The notes beneath the pieces are model-generated. The model did no database searches, was not told the origin of the DNA, and saw only the letters and a list, made by a program, of their open reading frames with translations. Source: Epichloe hybrida (Eukaryota > Ascomycota > Sordariomycetes > Hypocreales > Clavicipitaceae). From it: DNA of 64,000 nucleotides. The DNA lies in NCBI GenBank assembly GCA_019022495.1, contig JAFEKR010000027.1, positions 719,501 through 783,500 of the forward strand, given 5' to 3'. Position 1 is the first letter of the stretch. Each line of letters begins with the position of its first letter. The position numbers were made by a program, and so were the translations under genes. Below, one piece after another: positions 22,120-33,217 of the stretch.

Positions 22120-24281
22120 ATGTCTCGTGGAGACGGGGGGGCCCCACAACAGCAGGCCGAAGTCAGTGCACCTCCGGACATGGCGGAGTGGAGGTCCTCG
22201 GCGCCCGACGCCGGCTCCGCTCAGTCAGTCACTGCTTTGCGACATGCCACTCCGCCCTCTCAGTCACAGTCCGGGCATCCTTCGCGAGCCACGGCGGGGC
22301 TGAGCAGGCTGGTGATACCACATTCGGCATCATCAGTATCTGCCGCATCACAGAGCGCGCCTCTCCCATCACTGTCCTATTCCAAGAACGGCCGAGCTGC
22401 TGCTCGCTTTCCCATCGATGATGATGATGATGATGAACATGAGCGGGCTGCCCAATCCAATGTGAATGACATGGTGCCTGGTACTGCAACGTCGCTGCAG
22501 AATCCGCCGCATCCCTCGTACTCATCGCAAGAGCCGACGATTCTAGCCGTTGCTGACATTCGTGGCCGAGATTTGATAGCCCCCACGGCATTTAACCAGC
22601 AAGGCGAAGATGCTTTTCTTGTTTCCCACTCGGAGGTTGTGCCAGATAGCACCCCAAGAGATGCCGGGAGACCAGGGCATCAGCCCGGTCCGCCCGAGGT
22701 ACAGTTCGGATCTCATTATGGGCAACGAGTTCAAGATCAAGATCAAGCTCAAGCCCCAGCGACACACACGCAGACCCCTCAGCAGGTGTTGCATCCCTCC
22801 CAGAGGCTCCCAATCTCCGGGCCTTGGAAGCTTGAAGAAAGCAAGTTGACGGAACCGCTCAACCCCGTGTCAAGAAATCGCTCGGGAACGGGGACTTCGC
22901 CCCCTCAAGTCATGTACGACTTTGACAAGGAAACGGGCCTGACCTCTTCGGATTTCCCAGCAGAGCCTCAACCACGACAAGCCGCAAATCAGCCTCAGGC
23001 TCAATCTCAGCAGCAGCAGCAGCAGCAGCATCATCATGTGCAACATCCCGTTCATCAACCGTTGCAACAGGCTGCCCAACGTCATGCATCAGGTACCATG
23101 GCGCCGGCCTCTCTTCGACAAAGATGGGATGCTCCACCTTCGTCTGCGAAAAGATGGCCCGAATTGTTTGCCCATCCTGCTGACCATGACCAGCGGTCAA
23201 GATGGAGCGCACGCAACGGCCCTGGGGCTGATGATGCACCATGTCAACCATTGCTCGCCGCCAGCACCGAGACCATCTTGCCAAGATCTCGAACGAATGA
23301 GTTTTCTGCCGCAGGCGTCGCCCACCCCGATGAAGACCTTGGGCGAAGGGGCAGAAATTCCGGGCCTTTCCAAGACTTGGGCCAAAGAATAATCGAAAAA
23401 GCCACCTCGCGTGAGCGTCGTGGGTCAAACTCCAACTTGAACCTGGCCCAGGACCAGCCGACTACCGCGCAGACTTTCAACGAGGCTCGCAACACAACGC
23501 CAAGGAAGAACGGGTTCCCGGGGCTGACACAGGTTTCGAAGGCTGTGACCGGCCGTAACAAGCATGAGGACAGACCCTTATCCTCCGAACAGCTGTCCGG
23601 GCCTGGGCCTGGACCTGGATCCCTGGAGCCTCCCACGGCCCTATTCCGGCGGCTCGGACGCCCAGGCACGAGCGGTTCTTTCGAAACAGGCTCGCAGCGT
23701 CATTCGACTGGTGGTGGTGGTGGTTGGCATCCGGAGCGTCACGGTCGACGGTCATCCGTTTCTGACCTCATAAGCAGAATGTTGGGGAAGCGCTCCGGCC
23801 CCAAGACGGGACAAGGCCACCCGACGGACCCGCGGCAGCCCTCCCCTCGGCCGCAGAGCAACCTGCAGCCTCTTTACTTGGCAGATGATGTCACGGTGCA
23901 AAGCGCGCGCGGATCCTCGCCGCCGTCGAGAACGTCTTCGACAAGGAGCGGCATGCGACCGACACCCAAGGCACGACCCGCCTCGTTGAGCCACGGTTCC
24001 AACAACCCGGCAAGTCGAGTCGAAAAGCCGCAGCAGAGACCGGGGCAACAAGCAGCCCAAAGTGACGCCCCCGCAGACGGCGAACTGCTTCGACCGTCGA
24101 CCGTGTCTCCCGACGCTTCCATGGCGTCGGGCCCGACAGCGCATCTGGCAGAGCATCAAGCTCGCCATGACGGGACCAAGAAGAAGCCAACGTCTGGTGT
24201 GAATGCGGCCGATCCAGCCGGCACCCAACAACAGCTCGGAATGCGTCCCCGGCCCGCCCATCCGCCTCGCCACAACCATGC

Positions 24282-24317
<36 letters not shown>

Positions 24318-24861
24318 AAGCACCGGCCTCACATGGAAGGCCCTGGCGAAGCGCGGCCTCGGGCAGCGGCGGCCGTCGCGATCCAAGCCCAAGGAGAGCA
24401 GCAGCAACAACATGATTCTCGGCGCCCTCAACAAGAGACACTCCAAACAGCCGGAAGCCACGCAGACGCAGCCCGAGCCAGTCTACGACCGGGTCCCGAT
24501 CCCGAGAGGCTACTCCGCCGTGCACGGAGAGGGCGCGACGGCCCCGACGGCCTACGACGTCGGCCGCCGCCCCTTCACGCGGAACCTGCCCCGGCCATCC
24601 CTCGGAGCCGTGGCGTCGGACGATCATCTTCTCACGCACCCACCTCGCTCATCATCCGGGGACGACGCCCACGATGCAGCAGCAACGCCCGGAGACAGCC
24701 TCCCCGCTAGACCCAAGAGGAAGCAGGTCTCCGCGTCGCCGGCCGACCCTGAAGAAAACATATGGTGCGACGCCGACTGCCTGCCGCGGATGAGTGCCAC
24801 GACATACCCTGGGCAAGAGTGGAATCCGTACGAGGACCCGCATCATGCGGACCGCTATTGA
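22120..24861 (+). CDS. Large disordered low-complexity protein
   Basis: A single open frame of 913 aa from ATG 22120. It is rich in Ser, Pro, Gln, Arg and Gly, with a polyQ/His patch (CAG/CAT repeats about 23010-23040) and an acidic (Asp-Glu)n run at 24282-24315. Some regular segments occur: ESTGLTWKALAKRGLGQRR, MILGALNKRHSK, YDRVPIPRGYSAVHGEG and a C-terminal IWCDADCLPRMSATTYPGQE. The last two look conserved enough to be functional sites. No domain is recognised. The length of the open frame in GC-rich DNA and the codon-like periodicity argue that it is real. It follows the 19048 gene in the same direction; whether the two are functionally linked is unknown. Confidence 0.7.
24282..24315 (+). 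repeat. GAGGAC hexamer run coding (Asp-Glu)n
   Basis: About five to six tandem hexamers give an acidic stretch in the 22120 protein. Such runs are prone to length change between strains. Confidence 0.9.
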
Positions 24862-25290
24862 GCGGGCGAGCGAAGCGTGTTTGGATATACTATTGGCAAG
24901 AGTGCCTTTTTCCTCTTCTTCTTTCTTCTCCATGCTTGTTTGTATATGAAGGGTTTGAGTATATCACGTCGAAATCTCTTCTTTTTTTTAATAAGCGTAG
25001 CGTAGCGCAATGGATTTCGAAGTGCAAGTGGGAATCATGTCGTCGCCGCCAAATCATGGTCCTGTTTGCCGGACAAACGGATTCCTCATGAGTCAGGACG
25101 GGGCCACGGGGTTGTTTTTACAAAGTCGCTTGGATTCCCACGTTTGGTGCCATTCTATAGTCTGATGTTCTGCAAACAATTCATGTTTATTTGGAGTATA
25201 TTTACGAAGAAAGTAGTTGCAAGCATGTACATGTGGGCCGTTTCTACATCACGCGTGTCCCTTCGGCCGTATCATGAGTCTCGGGTCATT
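24862..25290. other. Convergent 3' intergenic region
   Basis: Lies between two convergent genes; AT-richer than the flanks. No gene or tRNA was recognised. Confidence 0.5.
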
Positions 25291-26565
25291 TCACTCAGGA
25301 ATCAGGCGTATTAGCCCCTTCTTTTGCAACGCCCTCGTCACCGGATACATGGCGCGCGCGAATTCGCTTCGCCTCTCGAGAAGATGACGCGGGGTCACGA
25401 ATTCGAGCGAGGCCCCGGTCCACTTGGCCTCGTGTGGCCTGCCGACTTGCAGCAAATACGTGCGTGACCAGTCGATTCCCGCGGAGTCATGATGGTGATG
25501 GTGGTGATGGTGATGGTGGTGGTTGTGCCGCCCCGTGAGCCGATGGGATCGAGGGCGGGGGGCATGATGCGTGTCTCGGGTGCCGAACAGCTCAACAGAC
25601 GTACTCATGTTCTGCTTGTCCGATACAAAGGCGGAGGAGTCCATGATTTCAATGCTCGAGCTCGGGGAGACCCCAGAGTGCAGGGAATCGGTCCATGGTC
25701 CGGCCAGCACCACATCGCTCGGTGAGAGAGAGCCGGCAGCATATGTCTGTGCCAACATGTCTGCCCATTGGCTGAGGGCCGGACTGCCCTTGCTGGACAT
25801 GAAGAAGTCGTGGGCGATGGCGTCGTCTTCCCAGGCACGCGCGACAAACGTCTTGCTGCCTCGGCGGAATCTGCAAACGTCTCGCAGCGCGTACACGTCG
25901 AAGCCCATGAAGACGCCGCCCATTTCTCGGACCGCCTCCACGGCGACGAACTCGGTCTTGTGCTCCAGCGACGTGATTTGCACGCCATTTTCGGCTTCGC
26001 TCGGGGCCTGCACCCGGAGCACGGTCAGGTTCGGGATCTGGAGAAGAAGCTTGGTCCATTTTCCGGAAAGGCCGTCTCGGGCGCCGACAACAGTCGCCTC
26101 CACCGCGTTGGTGTGCAAGTAGAGGGCGCGGGGGCGCCAGTGATGCCACGCCGCGTACACGGACAGGAAGTCGGTGAAGTGGAAGGAGAGCTCTTCCTGA
26201 GAGCCCGGGTTCTGCAGCAACTTGACGAAATGAACTTGGTTCGGTATTGTGGCTGAGTCGGCGGTGCGCCGTGGACCGAAGCCAGCCTGCAGCAGCCACG
26301 GATGATGATGATGTTGATGATGCAGAGATGATGGGAAGAGGCAACATGCGCGACAGGCCATCCAAGCTGCGAAGAAAAGAAACAAGACGACGTGAAAGCA
26401 TCGTCTTTGTCTCGACGACGTCGGTTTCTGCGGCGACGCACCTGCAGTAGCAGTAGGTGGCGATTCTTGCTTATTGCTGGGCCGCGTGTGACCCTTGAGT
26501 GAGACATGATCTGAGGTTGCAGCCAGCCCCGACATGATGGGAATTGAAGGAACGACAACCAACAT
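25291..26565 (-). CDS. GT32-like glycosyltransferase, type II membrane protein
   Basis: One open frame of 424 aa from ATG 26565 (a second ATG is at 26535). A hydrophobic segment at about residues 57-77 (HVVLFLFFAAWMACRACCLF) would be a Golgi signal anchor. The lumenal domain has IPNQVHFVKLLQNP, then HKTEFVAVEAVREMGGVFMGFDVYALRD, where relatives carry the DxD-type sugar-binding motif; here it reads GFDVYALRD. A 12-residue His tract lies near residue 350. A 75-nt GT-AG segment (26367-26441) could be an in-frame intron; removing it would delete most of the anchor. The C-terminus is VTRALQKKGLIRLIPE. Family confidence is moderate; the sugar donor and acceptor are unknown. Confidence 0.75.
   Translation of the reverse strand: MLVVVPSIPIMSGLAATSDHVSLKGHTRPSNKQESPPTATAGASPQKPTSSRQRRCFHVVLFLFFAAWMACRACCLFPSSLHHQHHHHPWLLQAGFGPRRTADSATIPNQVHFVKLLQNPGSQEELSFHFTDFLSVYAAWHHWRPRALYLHTNAVEATVVGARDGLSGKWTKLLLQIPNLTVLRVQAPSEAENGVQITSLEHKTEFVAVEAVREMGGVFMGFDVYALRDVCRFRRGSKTFVARAWEDDAIAHDFFMSSKGSPALSQWADMLAQTYAAGSLSPSDVVLAGPWTDSLHSGVSPSSSIEIMDSSAFVSDKQNMSTSVELFGTRDTHHAPRPRSHRLTGRHNHHHHHHHHHHHDSAGIDWSRTYLLQVGRPHEAKWTGASLEFVTPRHLLERRSEFARAMYPVTRALQKKGLIRLIPE
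25481..25525. repeat. (ATGGTG)n / His-codon repeat
   Basis: A tandem ATG-GTG type run on the + strand encodes a run of 11-12 His on the minus strand in the glycosyltransferase. It is in frame and tolerated, and probably variable in length. Confidence 0.85.
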
Positions 26566-27699
26566 CAAAGATGGAAGGGGAAGGAGGGAAGCAGATTGGA
26601 GAGACGTAGAGATAGGAAATCGGCCGGATGTCGACTCTTTATTCGATGCGAGTCGAGCAGAGCAAGATGATTTGGGTCTCAGCGTAATGAATGACTGGGC
26701 CGCGAGAGGCTCACGAGAGGCCCACGAGAGGCCCGCGAGAGGCCCATGAGAAACCCACGAGAGGGAGACTCAGACTCAATCAGACCAAGACCACGTTAGC
26801 AGGACGAGGGAACGTGGGAACGTCCAACGTGGGCATCAGATTGGTCGCTCCGGGAGACGGCACTATGTTAGCGCCCTCCCTCTTGTGCACATGCAGGGCA
26901 GCAAGTTGATGTGCGTCAGTCAGTGTGCTCGCTCGCGATGCGGCTTTCTCAAGGGATCTCTGATGGTGGTGGTTTAGTCGGTCTCGAGGGGGTCTCGAGG
27001 GGGTCTCGAGGGATCAATTGGCAAGGGATGTGGCAAGGGATGCACGTCGCGAGGCTGGTGGTGGCGGTGCGCCTCAACGCCTCCCCACGACTTGCGAAAT
27101 GGAGAGAACATGTAATCCGTATGTATGTATGATGTGCATCGGACCGGCAGCAGCCGTGGCTTCCTTGCAAGTCATCCTTGCCATGGAGAAGAAGGAGAAG
27201 AAGGAATGCGGAAAATAACCCGTAGAACTCCATGGCTAGAATGGCGTTGGCGGGGCGGGGCGCTGGCCAGTCCCGACTGTCCCGACTTCCCGCACACATC
27301 GTCCGTTCTGCAGAATCCCTACACCCACCCCCTCCGCCCTCCGCCCCCCGCCCCCCACCGGCATGGGGTGTGAAACTAACATGACCGCCCCGTCGCCTCG
27401 GCCCTCAGGCAGGCGCCGCAGCATGGCTGGTGACCCATCGCACCAATGCCTCCCGCCAGTCAGAAGTCATGATAGAATTGGCTCGCGGGTCATCCCCGGG
27501 AGTGAGCGACATCCTTGGAGAAACAACAAACGGCTGAGTGCTGAGTCGTTGGGGGATCACAATCCTCGCTCGGGGGGGAAACGCTGTAATACAAGCTTTT
27601 ACACGCGGTAGCAACTCCCCGTCGTCTGTGGACTTTGCCGCGCTCCTGGCTTCTCGAAGGGCGGCTTCGGCAAAAGCCGCCTTCTTCTGCGGCAGAAAT
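26566..27699. other. Intergenic with 12-bp tandem repeats
   Basis: Holds a GAGAGGCCCACG-type 12-bp tandem array at about 26703-26766 and a CTCGAGGGGGT-type array at about 26981-27012. No intact gene. Sequence at 27405-27614 (minus) may be the decayed 3' part of the amidohydrolase described next. Confidence 0.5.
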
Positions 27700-28110
27700 G
27701 ACGGTCCATTCCTAAGCCCGGCTGGTCAACTTATCATCTTGATGAAATCCGCCTGGCTGGAGACGATTCTCGCCTCAGCAAGCCTTCGATTGCCGTGGTG
27801 GCACCATGTGCCGCGCACATGGGAAGAGCCTTCTCCGATGCTCCCGAATCAACCTTTCCTTGGGAGTCGGTCAGCCCAGGCACGACAGTACATCCGTGTA
27901 CCAAGAAATCCAGGGACATACATGTTGGACGATGTAATGTTTATGGGACTTCCAGAAAACTTCAAGCTGGAGTCTTGCCCTATTTTGTTTCCATCGGGCA
28001 CGCCAAAGCTTTTAGTGTCTGAGTTATTGGCATCGTGCATTGTATCAGAAAAACCTGTTATTGTAGCATGCATCGACTTGGTAGCTGCGGGCCCCCCGGC
28101 GAGAGTTTTT
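27700..28110 (-). pseudogene. Amidohydrolase remnant
   Basis: Minus-strand reading in changing frames gives HGCTVVPGLTDSQGKVDSG (the amidohydrolase entry strand, normally PGLIDxHxH, with the His pair lost), then MCAAHGATTAIEG and, in another frame, VSSQADFIKMIS. The last matches the classical ADFIK-M-S motif of the HutI/imidazolonepropionase-like amidohydrolases. These three motifs occur in the right order and spacing but are split by frame changes and a stop, so the gene is broken. The metal ligands appear substituted. The 221-codon open frame on the opposite strand over the same DNA is antisense noise. The age and cause of decay cannot be told. Confidence 0.5.
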
Positions 28111-29876
28111 GTTCCGGACGGTTTGTTTATCTATTCTACTCTGAAGAGTAGAAATAAAACAATAACGGAAACATTCATTGCAGGAACTGGCCCGGAGCGC
28201 TGATTCTACACCCCGCCAGAAGAAGCCATCCATGATGATGCTAGTTGCAAATTGAATTTCCGTAATACAACTGTTGCGGCCTGGCATGCATGACATCACC
28301 GTGAGCATCACATCGGAGCCGCTCCGTGTGTTGTTTTCCTACTGGTTACCGTGTGGATCGGGTCATCACCGTACGTTAATGATGTCCTTCCTACGTCATG
28401 CATATACATCGCCTCGAAGTGGTTGCAAAGAAATTATCCTTCAAATGCGTGACCAATGCATGATTTGCATCCTAAAAAAAAAAAGACAAGCATTAAAACA
28501 AGAAACTGACTTCAGCCATATAAGCATACCTTTTTTTGCCTACCTATAGAAAAGCATCGTTTTAGGTAACTCGACTGCAAAGTCGGCCACGAGTCCGTCT
28601 TGGCCACGGAGTCTACACCCACTTGTCCATGACGCCGCCAAGACGCCACCCTCAAAATAAAAACGTCGTCTTGGCCAAGGCAGCGTTCGTCACATAGGTT
28701 CGTGTTCCAATGCTGCATCCCGCGACGCTGAGTCCTCGGCTGACGTGTTGCGTTGCAGGATTTTGAGCCGAACCCTCCAACTCCTGGAAACAATTCCTCA
28801 AGATGAGCGGCGGTTGTGGCACTCCCACGTCTACGAGGACATGGAGAAGAGGAGGTCATGGCCTTGTTTGTACTCCGTACGGCAAGACCTACCACTTCCG
28901 GCAACCCGACCGGGGTGACAAGCTGCCCCTTGGACAGCCCAAATTGATGACGAGCTGCACGGCGCACGGAGAGCTGGATTTTGACAGGCTCGATAAGAGA
29001 CGAGAAGTTCGGATTCAGTTACCAGGGAGAATATGGCGAGTAGAGAAGGGACTGAGCCGCCGGATATCCACCCCGGTATGTCATGACTCACGACCAGTAA
29101 CAAGAATGGCCAAGGCTTTCGCTCACGTTGCCAGATTTGTCGACTCTGCCTGTTCCACCGGACGCCGAGCACCTGGGCAGCATCATGCGTTGCGCTGAAA
29201 CGGCGCAGGTCCGTACATATGTAGGTGCTCGCGGGGTTTCGATGCTGCTGATTCCTTGACCAGGCGGGCCGGCGGGCCGGCAATAATGGTGGTCAGAGCG
29301 GAGAAGATGTTTCAGGAAGGGGAATTTTGGCATTTGTACGAATTCCGCCATATGGGGTTTTCCTTTGGGATCCTCATCAGCACCGTGTATCCACGGTATG
29401 AATGATACAGTCTTGTTGATGCCGAAAGAATTTCTCTTGTTCCCCCCCCCTTTTCGGCGGCCCGGCCAGATCACATCCGTGGACAGAGGGCTTGGCGTGC
29501 GGAGAAGTCCCCCACTTTGTAATAAGCCTTGCATCGGGACGGAACGACGGGCATCCTCATGCCCGTCAATGCCGAAGTCATCTTCGGGCGATGGCTGGCT
29601 GGGCTGTTTCAGCTTTGCTATCATTCGCTCGCCACCCGGCTGGTTTTCCGTGTTCCGTGCGGCCAAAGTCTGGTATGTATTTCTACATTGTAGATGAATA
29701 TTGAAGAGTACGGCGTCTACAACAGCAGCGAAAGAGGAAACCGATCTTCGTTTATATACGCTCCATCCTTCTCTCTCTTTCTCTTTTCCCCGCCCTCAAT
29801 GTGCAAGGTCTCTCGCTGTTTTTGAGATCATATTGCGTGTGCGTGTTGAAGAGTTGGCGGACGGGAGAAGACAATC
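28111..29876. other. Intergenic; P450 promoter side
   Basis: No supportable gene. A TACTCCGTAC motif lies at 28871-28880 and a C-run at about 29440-29452. A TATA-like TTTATATA occurs about 120 bp before the P450 start codon (around 29751-29758). Confidence 0.45.
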
Positions 29877-31756
29877 ATGTCGTACCAAGTCATCGGCATC
29901 GCCCTCGTGGCCGCCGTCTACGCCCTCGTTCGGTTCCTCGATACAACTGACATACCCAAGATCAAGGGCCTCCCCGAGATTCCGGGCGTTCCCATCTTTG
30001 GGAATCTGATCCAACTGGGGACGAATCATGCCAAGGTGGCGCAGAGATGGGTCAAGAAGTATGGTCCCGTCTTCCAGACTCGACTTGGCAATCGCGTGAG
30101 TTTCCCTGCTGGCATCTTTTTCTTCTCGCGTGCAAACCGACAGGCTTCCTGGTCTGTGCGGAGTACGTGCGGACCACGTGCGGGGTACGTACCTCCGCCA
30201 TCACGAGCTGACGTGGGTCCTGCTCCGAAACCCCACCTTCCAGCGGATCGTCTTCGTCAACTCGTACGACACGGTCCGTCACTTCTGGGTCACCCACCAA
30301 TCCTCGCTCATCTCCCGCCCCACGTTCCACACCTTTCACTCCGTCGTATCCTCCTTCCAGGGCTTCACCATCGGCACCTCCCCCTGGGACGAGTCGTGCA
30401 GGCGCCGCCGCAAGGCTGCCGCCACGGCCCTCAACCGACCAGCTACGCAGTCGTACATGCCTATCATCGACCTTGAATCCACCGTCAGCATCAAGGAGCT
30501 CCTCGAGGACTGCGAGGGCGGAAGACGGCCCGTAGACCCGAACGCCTATGTGCAGCGTTTCGTGCTCAACACCTCACTGACCCTGAACTACGGGTACCGG
30601 ATCGACGGCTCCGTTGACAGCGAGCTTCTCAAGGAAGTGACGCATGTGGAGAGAGAGATCTCCAACTTCCGATCCACGAGCAATAACTGGCAGGACTATG
30701 TGCCTTTGCTCCGTCTGTGGAGTAGAAAGAACTCGTCGGCGCAGGAGTGTCGGCGCAGGAGGGACAGGTATCTCACGGACATGCTCGATCATTTGAAATG
30801 GGAGATTGAGAAGGGCAGGGATAAGCCTTGCATCACGGGGAATATCCTGAAGGACCCAGAGGCAAAGCTGAATCTTGGTACGTCCCTCGTTGCCTCTGCA
30901 CCAAAGGGCTGATGCGGTGCAGAGGAGACCGACCTGATGGGAACCACACTGCTAATCTCGGGGCTTTTCCGTTCTCCAGCCGAAGTCAAGTCCATATGCT
31001 TGACCATGGTCTCGGCCGGCTTGGACACAATCCCGGGCAACCTCGTCATGGGCATGGCATACATGTCCACCGACGAGGGCCAAGCTGTGCAGGCCAGGGC
31101 GCTCAAGGCCATCGAGGAAGTATACCCGGACGGGGACGCGTGGGAAAAGTGTCTTGTCGAAGAGAAAGTGCCGTACATCACAGCTCTTGTGAAGGAGGTT
31201 CTGCGATACTGGACGGTGACTCCCATATGTCTGCCGCGCACAAGCGTCCGTGACGTTCCCTACAAGGACACGGTGATTCCTGCAGGCAGCACATTCTTCA
31301 TGGTTCGCTGAATCTCTGTTACCTGACTGACCCCTTCTGTGACTGCGACATGACACGCTGGCTGACCGGCATGACTTCTAGAATGCTTATGCCGCCGACT
31401 ACGACGAAAAGCGGTTCAAGTTCCCCGACAGGTTCATTGCCGAACGTTTCCTCGACGACACAGAAGTTGGCACGCCGCATTACGCCTATGGAGCGGGCTC
31501 TCGCATGTGCGCGGGCTCATATCTTGCGAGCAGGGAGCTATACACAGCCTATCTTCGGTTGATCACGGCGTTTGAGATGTTTCCCTCGGGGAATCCTGAA
31601 GAGGCGCCGAGCATGGATCGTTTTGATTGCAACGTGACGCCGACGTCTCTGACGCTGAATCCGAAGCCGTTCAAGATCAGGTTAAGGCCAAGATCCGAGG
31701 ATCAAGTGAGAAGATGGATTTCGGAGGCGGAGGAGCGAACTGCGCATCTAAGATAA
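29877..31756 (+). CDS. Cytochrome P450, CYP504 (phenylacetate hydroxylase)-like
   Basis: Exons 29877-30095, 30244-30877, 30980-31302 and 31382-31756, with consistent phases (0, 1, 0), give 516 aa. An ER-anchored mono-oxygenase with an N-terminal membrane helix and the proline-rich hinge GLPEIPGVPIFGN. The oxygen-binding helix region reads TMVSAGLDTIPGN, the ExxR motif is KEVLRYW, and the heme loop is YGAGSRMCAGSYLA with the axial Cys. The overall pattern (QSSLISRPTFHTFH, LNTSLTLNYGYRI) matches my memory of the CYP504 family, which hydroxylates phenylacetate or its hydroxylated forms on the route to homogentisate. The donor of intron 3 is the weak GTTCGC. No other phenylacetate-pathway gene is visible next to it. 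Confidence 0.9.
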
Positions 31757-32979
31757 AAGTGTGATGTGGAGAGTCTCCTGCAAAGAATTTTATGTTAAAG
31801 ACAGAGTAACCCGTAATGGCCATGGTCTCTCCTTCTCTATTCAACCCCGTGTGGTAATCACATGTGCCCCCCCCCAAGGGGGTAGTGATTGTGATCGGAT
31901 TGTGTGCCGTCGAGACGAAATGTCGAAACAAGACGTCGGAAACAAGATGGTTGCGCGCGTGCGAAAATAAATGACATGATTCTGAAGAGGCCGCCTTGCG
32001 AGCGATTTGGGCTTCCATCTGGACTTGCATCTGCCGGATGGGTCGAATCACGATGTGCTAATACCGGGTAGCGCGGAAGAAGAAGTCGTCACCTCGGCTG
32101 ACTCATCCCATTCCATTAGGTCGAGCACGGCAAACAGAACGCTGTGTCAAGGTCCGAAAAAAATCTCTGACCTTGTAATACGTATTAATCCGGAGTCAAT
32201 ACGGAGTTGAGCTAGAAAAATAAAGAAAGAAAAGAAAGAAGAAAAAAAAATATGGAAGAAGAAAGAGGTGGCGTCGGGCGCTCCCAGTGCGGTGTCGAAA
32301 CGGCCAGTCAGCAGCAAGCAGCCAAGCAACAGCGGGGTAGTGGCCAAGGCCCCGGCCTGGTGAGAGGCAGATTGCCTGACTCGAGACTTGCCGAGACCAA
32401 AGACGGAGATCCTGCATCCTGCACCATTCGAATAAACAGTACTAGACAATGCGAGTGTTAATCATAATAGAATAGCCAGCTTTCACTTCCGTCCAACCTG
32501 GTCTAGCTCTTCCCTTGCGCCTCCACCGGGACAGCTGACGGGACAGCTGACGGGACAGCTGAGAGGATCAATCATACCCCCTGTCGGGAGCATAGCCGAG
32601 TAAGGTGGGGCGCGGCACAAGTACCCGGAGCGTCTCGACGGACTACGGGACTGCTAGGCAAAGTGTTTTGATAATACTAGGCCAAGTACACGGTAGCCTT
32701 TTCAATACCCTAAATTTAGCTTCCTAACGCTTGTTTAGTACTACGTCTTGAATATACAGGCAAATTATAATCGTATGATAGTTGCATAATAAACTTTGAA
32801 ACAACACAAGACACTTTCTAGCAAGCTTCCAGAGATTTCGTTTTACAAGTATACACAGGTAGCTAGCTCATAAATTGAGCTAGCTTTAAAAAAAAGAAAA
32901 TTAGTATCAACAAATTCTTCTTTCTTATTCACGAATCCAATTCAATCCGATCCGGTCTAATCTATACCAGACAACCAAA
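31757..32979. other. Intergenic with AT-rich island
   Basis: Contains a GGGACAGCTGAC 12-bp tandem repeat (three and a half units, about 32527-32567) and an AT-rich stretch at 32640-32960. No gene was recognised before the small reading frame at 32980. Confidence 0.5.
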
Positions 32980-33217
32980 ATGAAGCTCTTCTTGCTCCTC
33001 TTAATCCCAGCTACGTATGGCCATGGCCAATGGTGATCCTGACGTCAATTTGTGTTGCAGCGGCGACAACCATGGCGCTTGCGAAGGCCAGCCTGTTATT
33101 GTCGTTTGGGGCATGGCCATCAATTGTTGCACAAACCAGACATGTTTGTACATGCTATTATGTGCATGTACATATGTACTATTGCCACCACTGGCCCACC
33201 AGACTAGGCCGGACTAG
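32980..33217 (+). CDS. Candidate small secreted cysteine-rich protein
   Basis: Exon 1, 32980-33014, codes MKLFLLLLIPA, a textbook signal-peptide core. A 46-nt intron (GTATGG...TTGCAG, phase 2) leads to exon 2, 33061-33217, reading GDNHGACEGQPVIVVWGMAI and then NCCTNQTC. The product would be 63 aa with about six Cys in the mature part. Without splicing the frame stops after 18 residues. Both the signal peptide and the downstream cysteine frame come into register only with this intron, which is the main support. The region is AT-rich and the C-terminal tail (YVLLPPLAHQ) is unconvincing, so the 3' end may be wrong. No family was recognised. Confidence 0.4.

Noticed and set aside
27538..28203. 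221-codon plus-strand open frame
   Set aside because: It is antisense to amidohydrolase motifs on the minus strand, has no domain and no good start context.
28545..28620. Possible tRNA-like fold
   Set aside because: No B-box GGTTCGAAT or acceptor-stem pairing could be found; no tRNA is claimed anywhere in the window.
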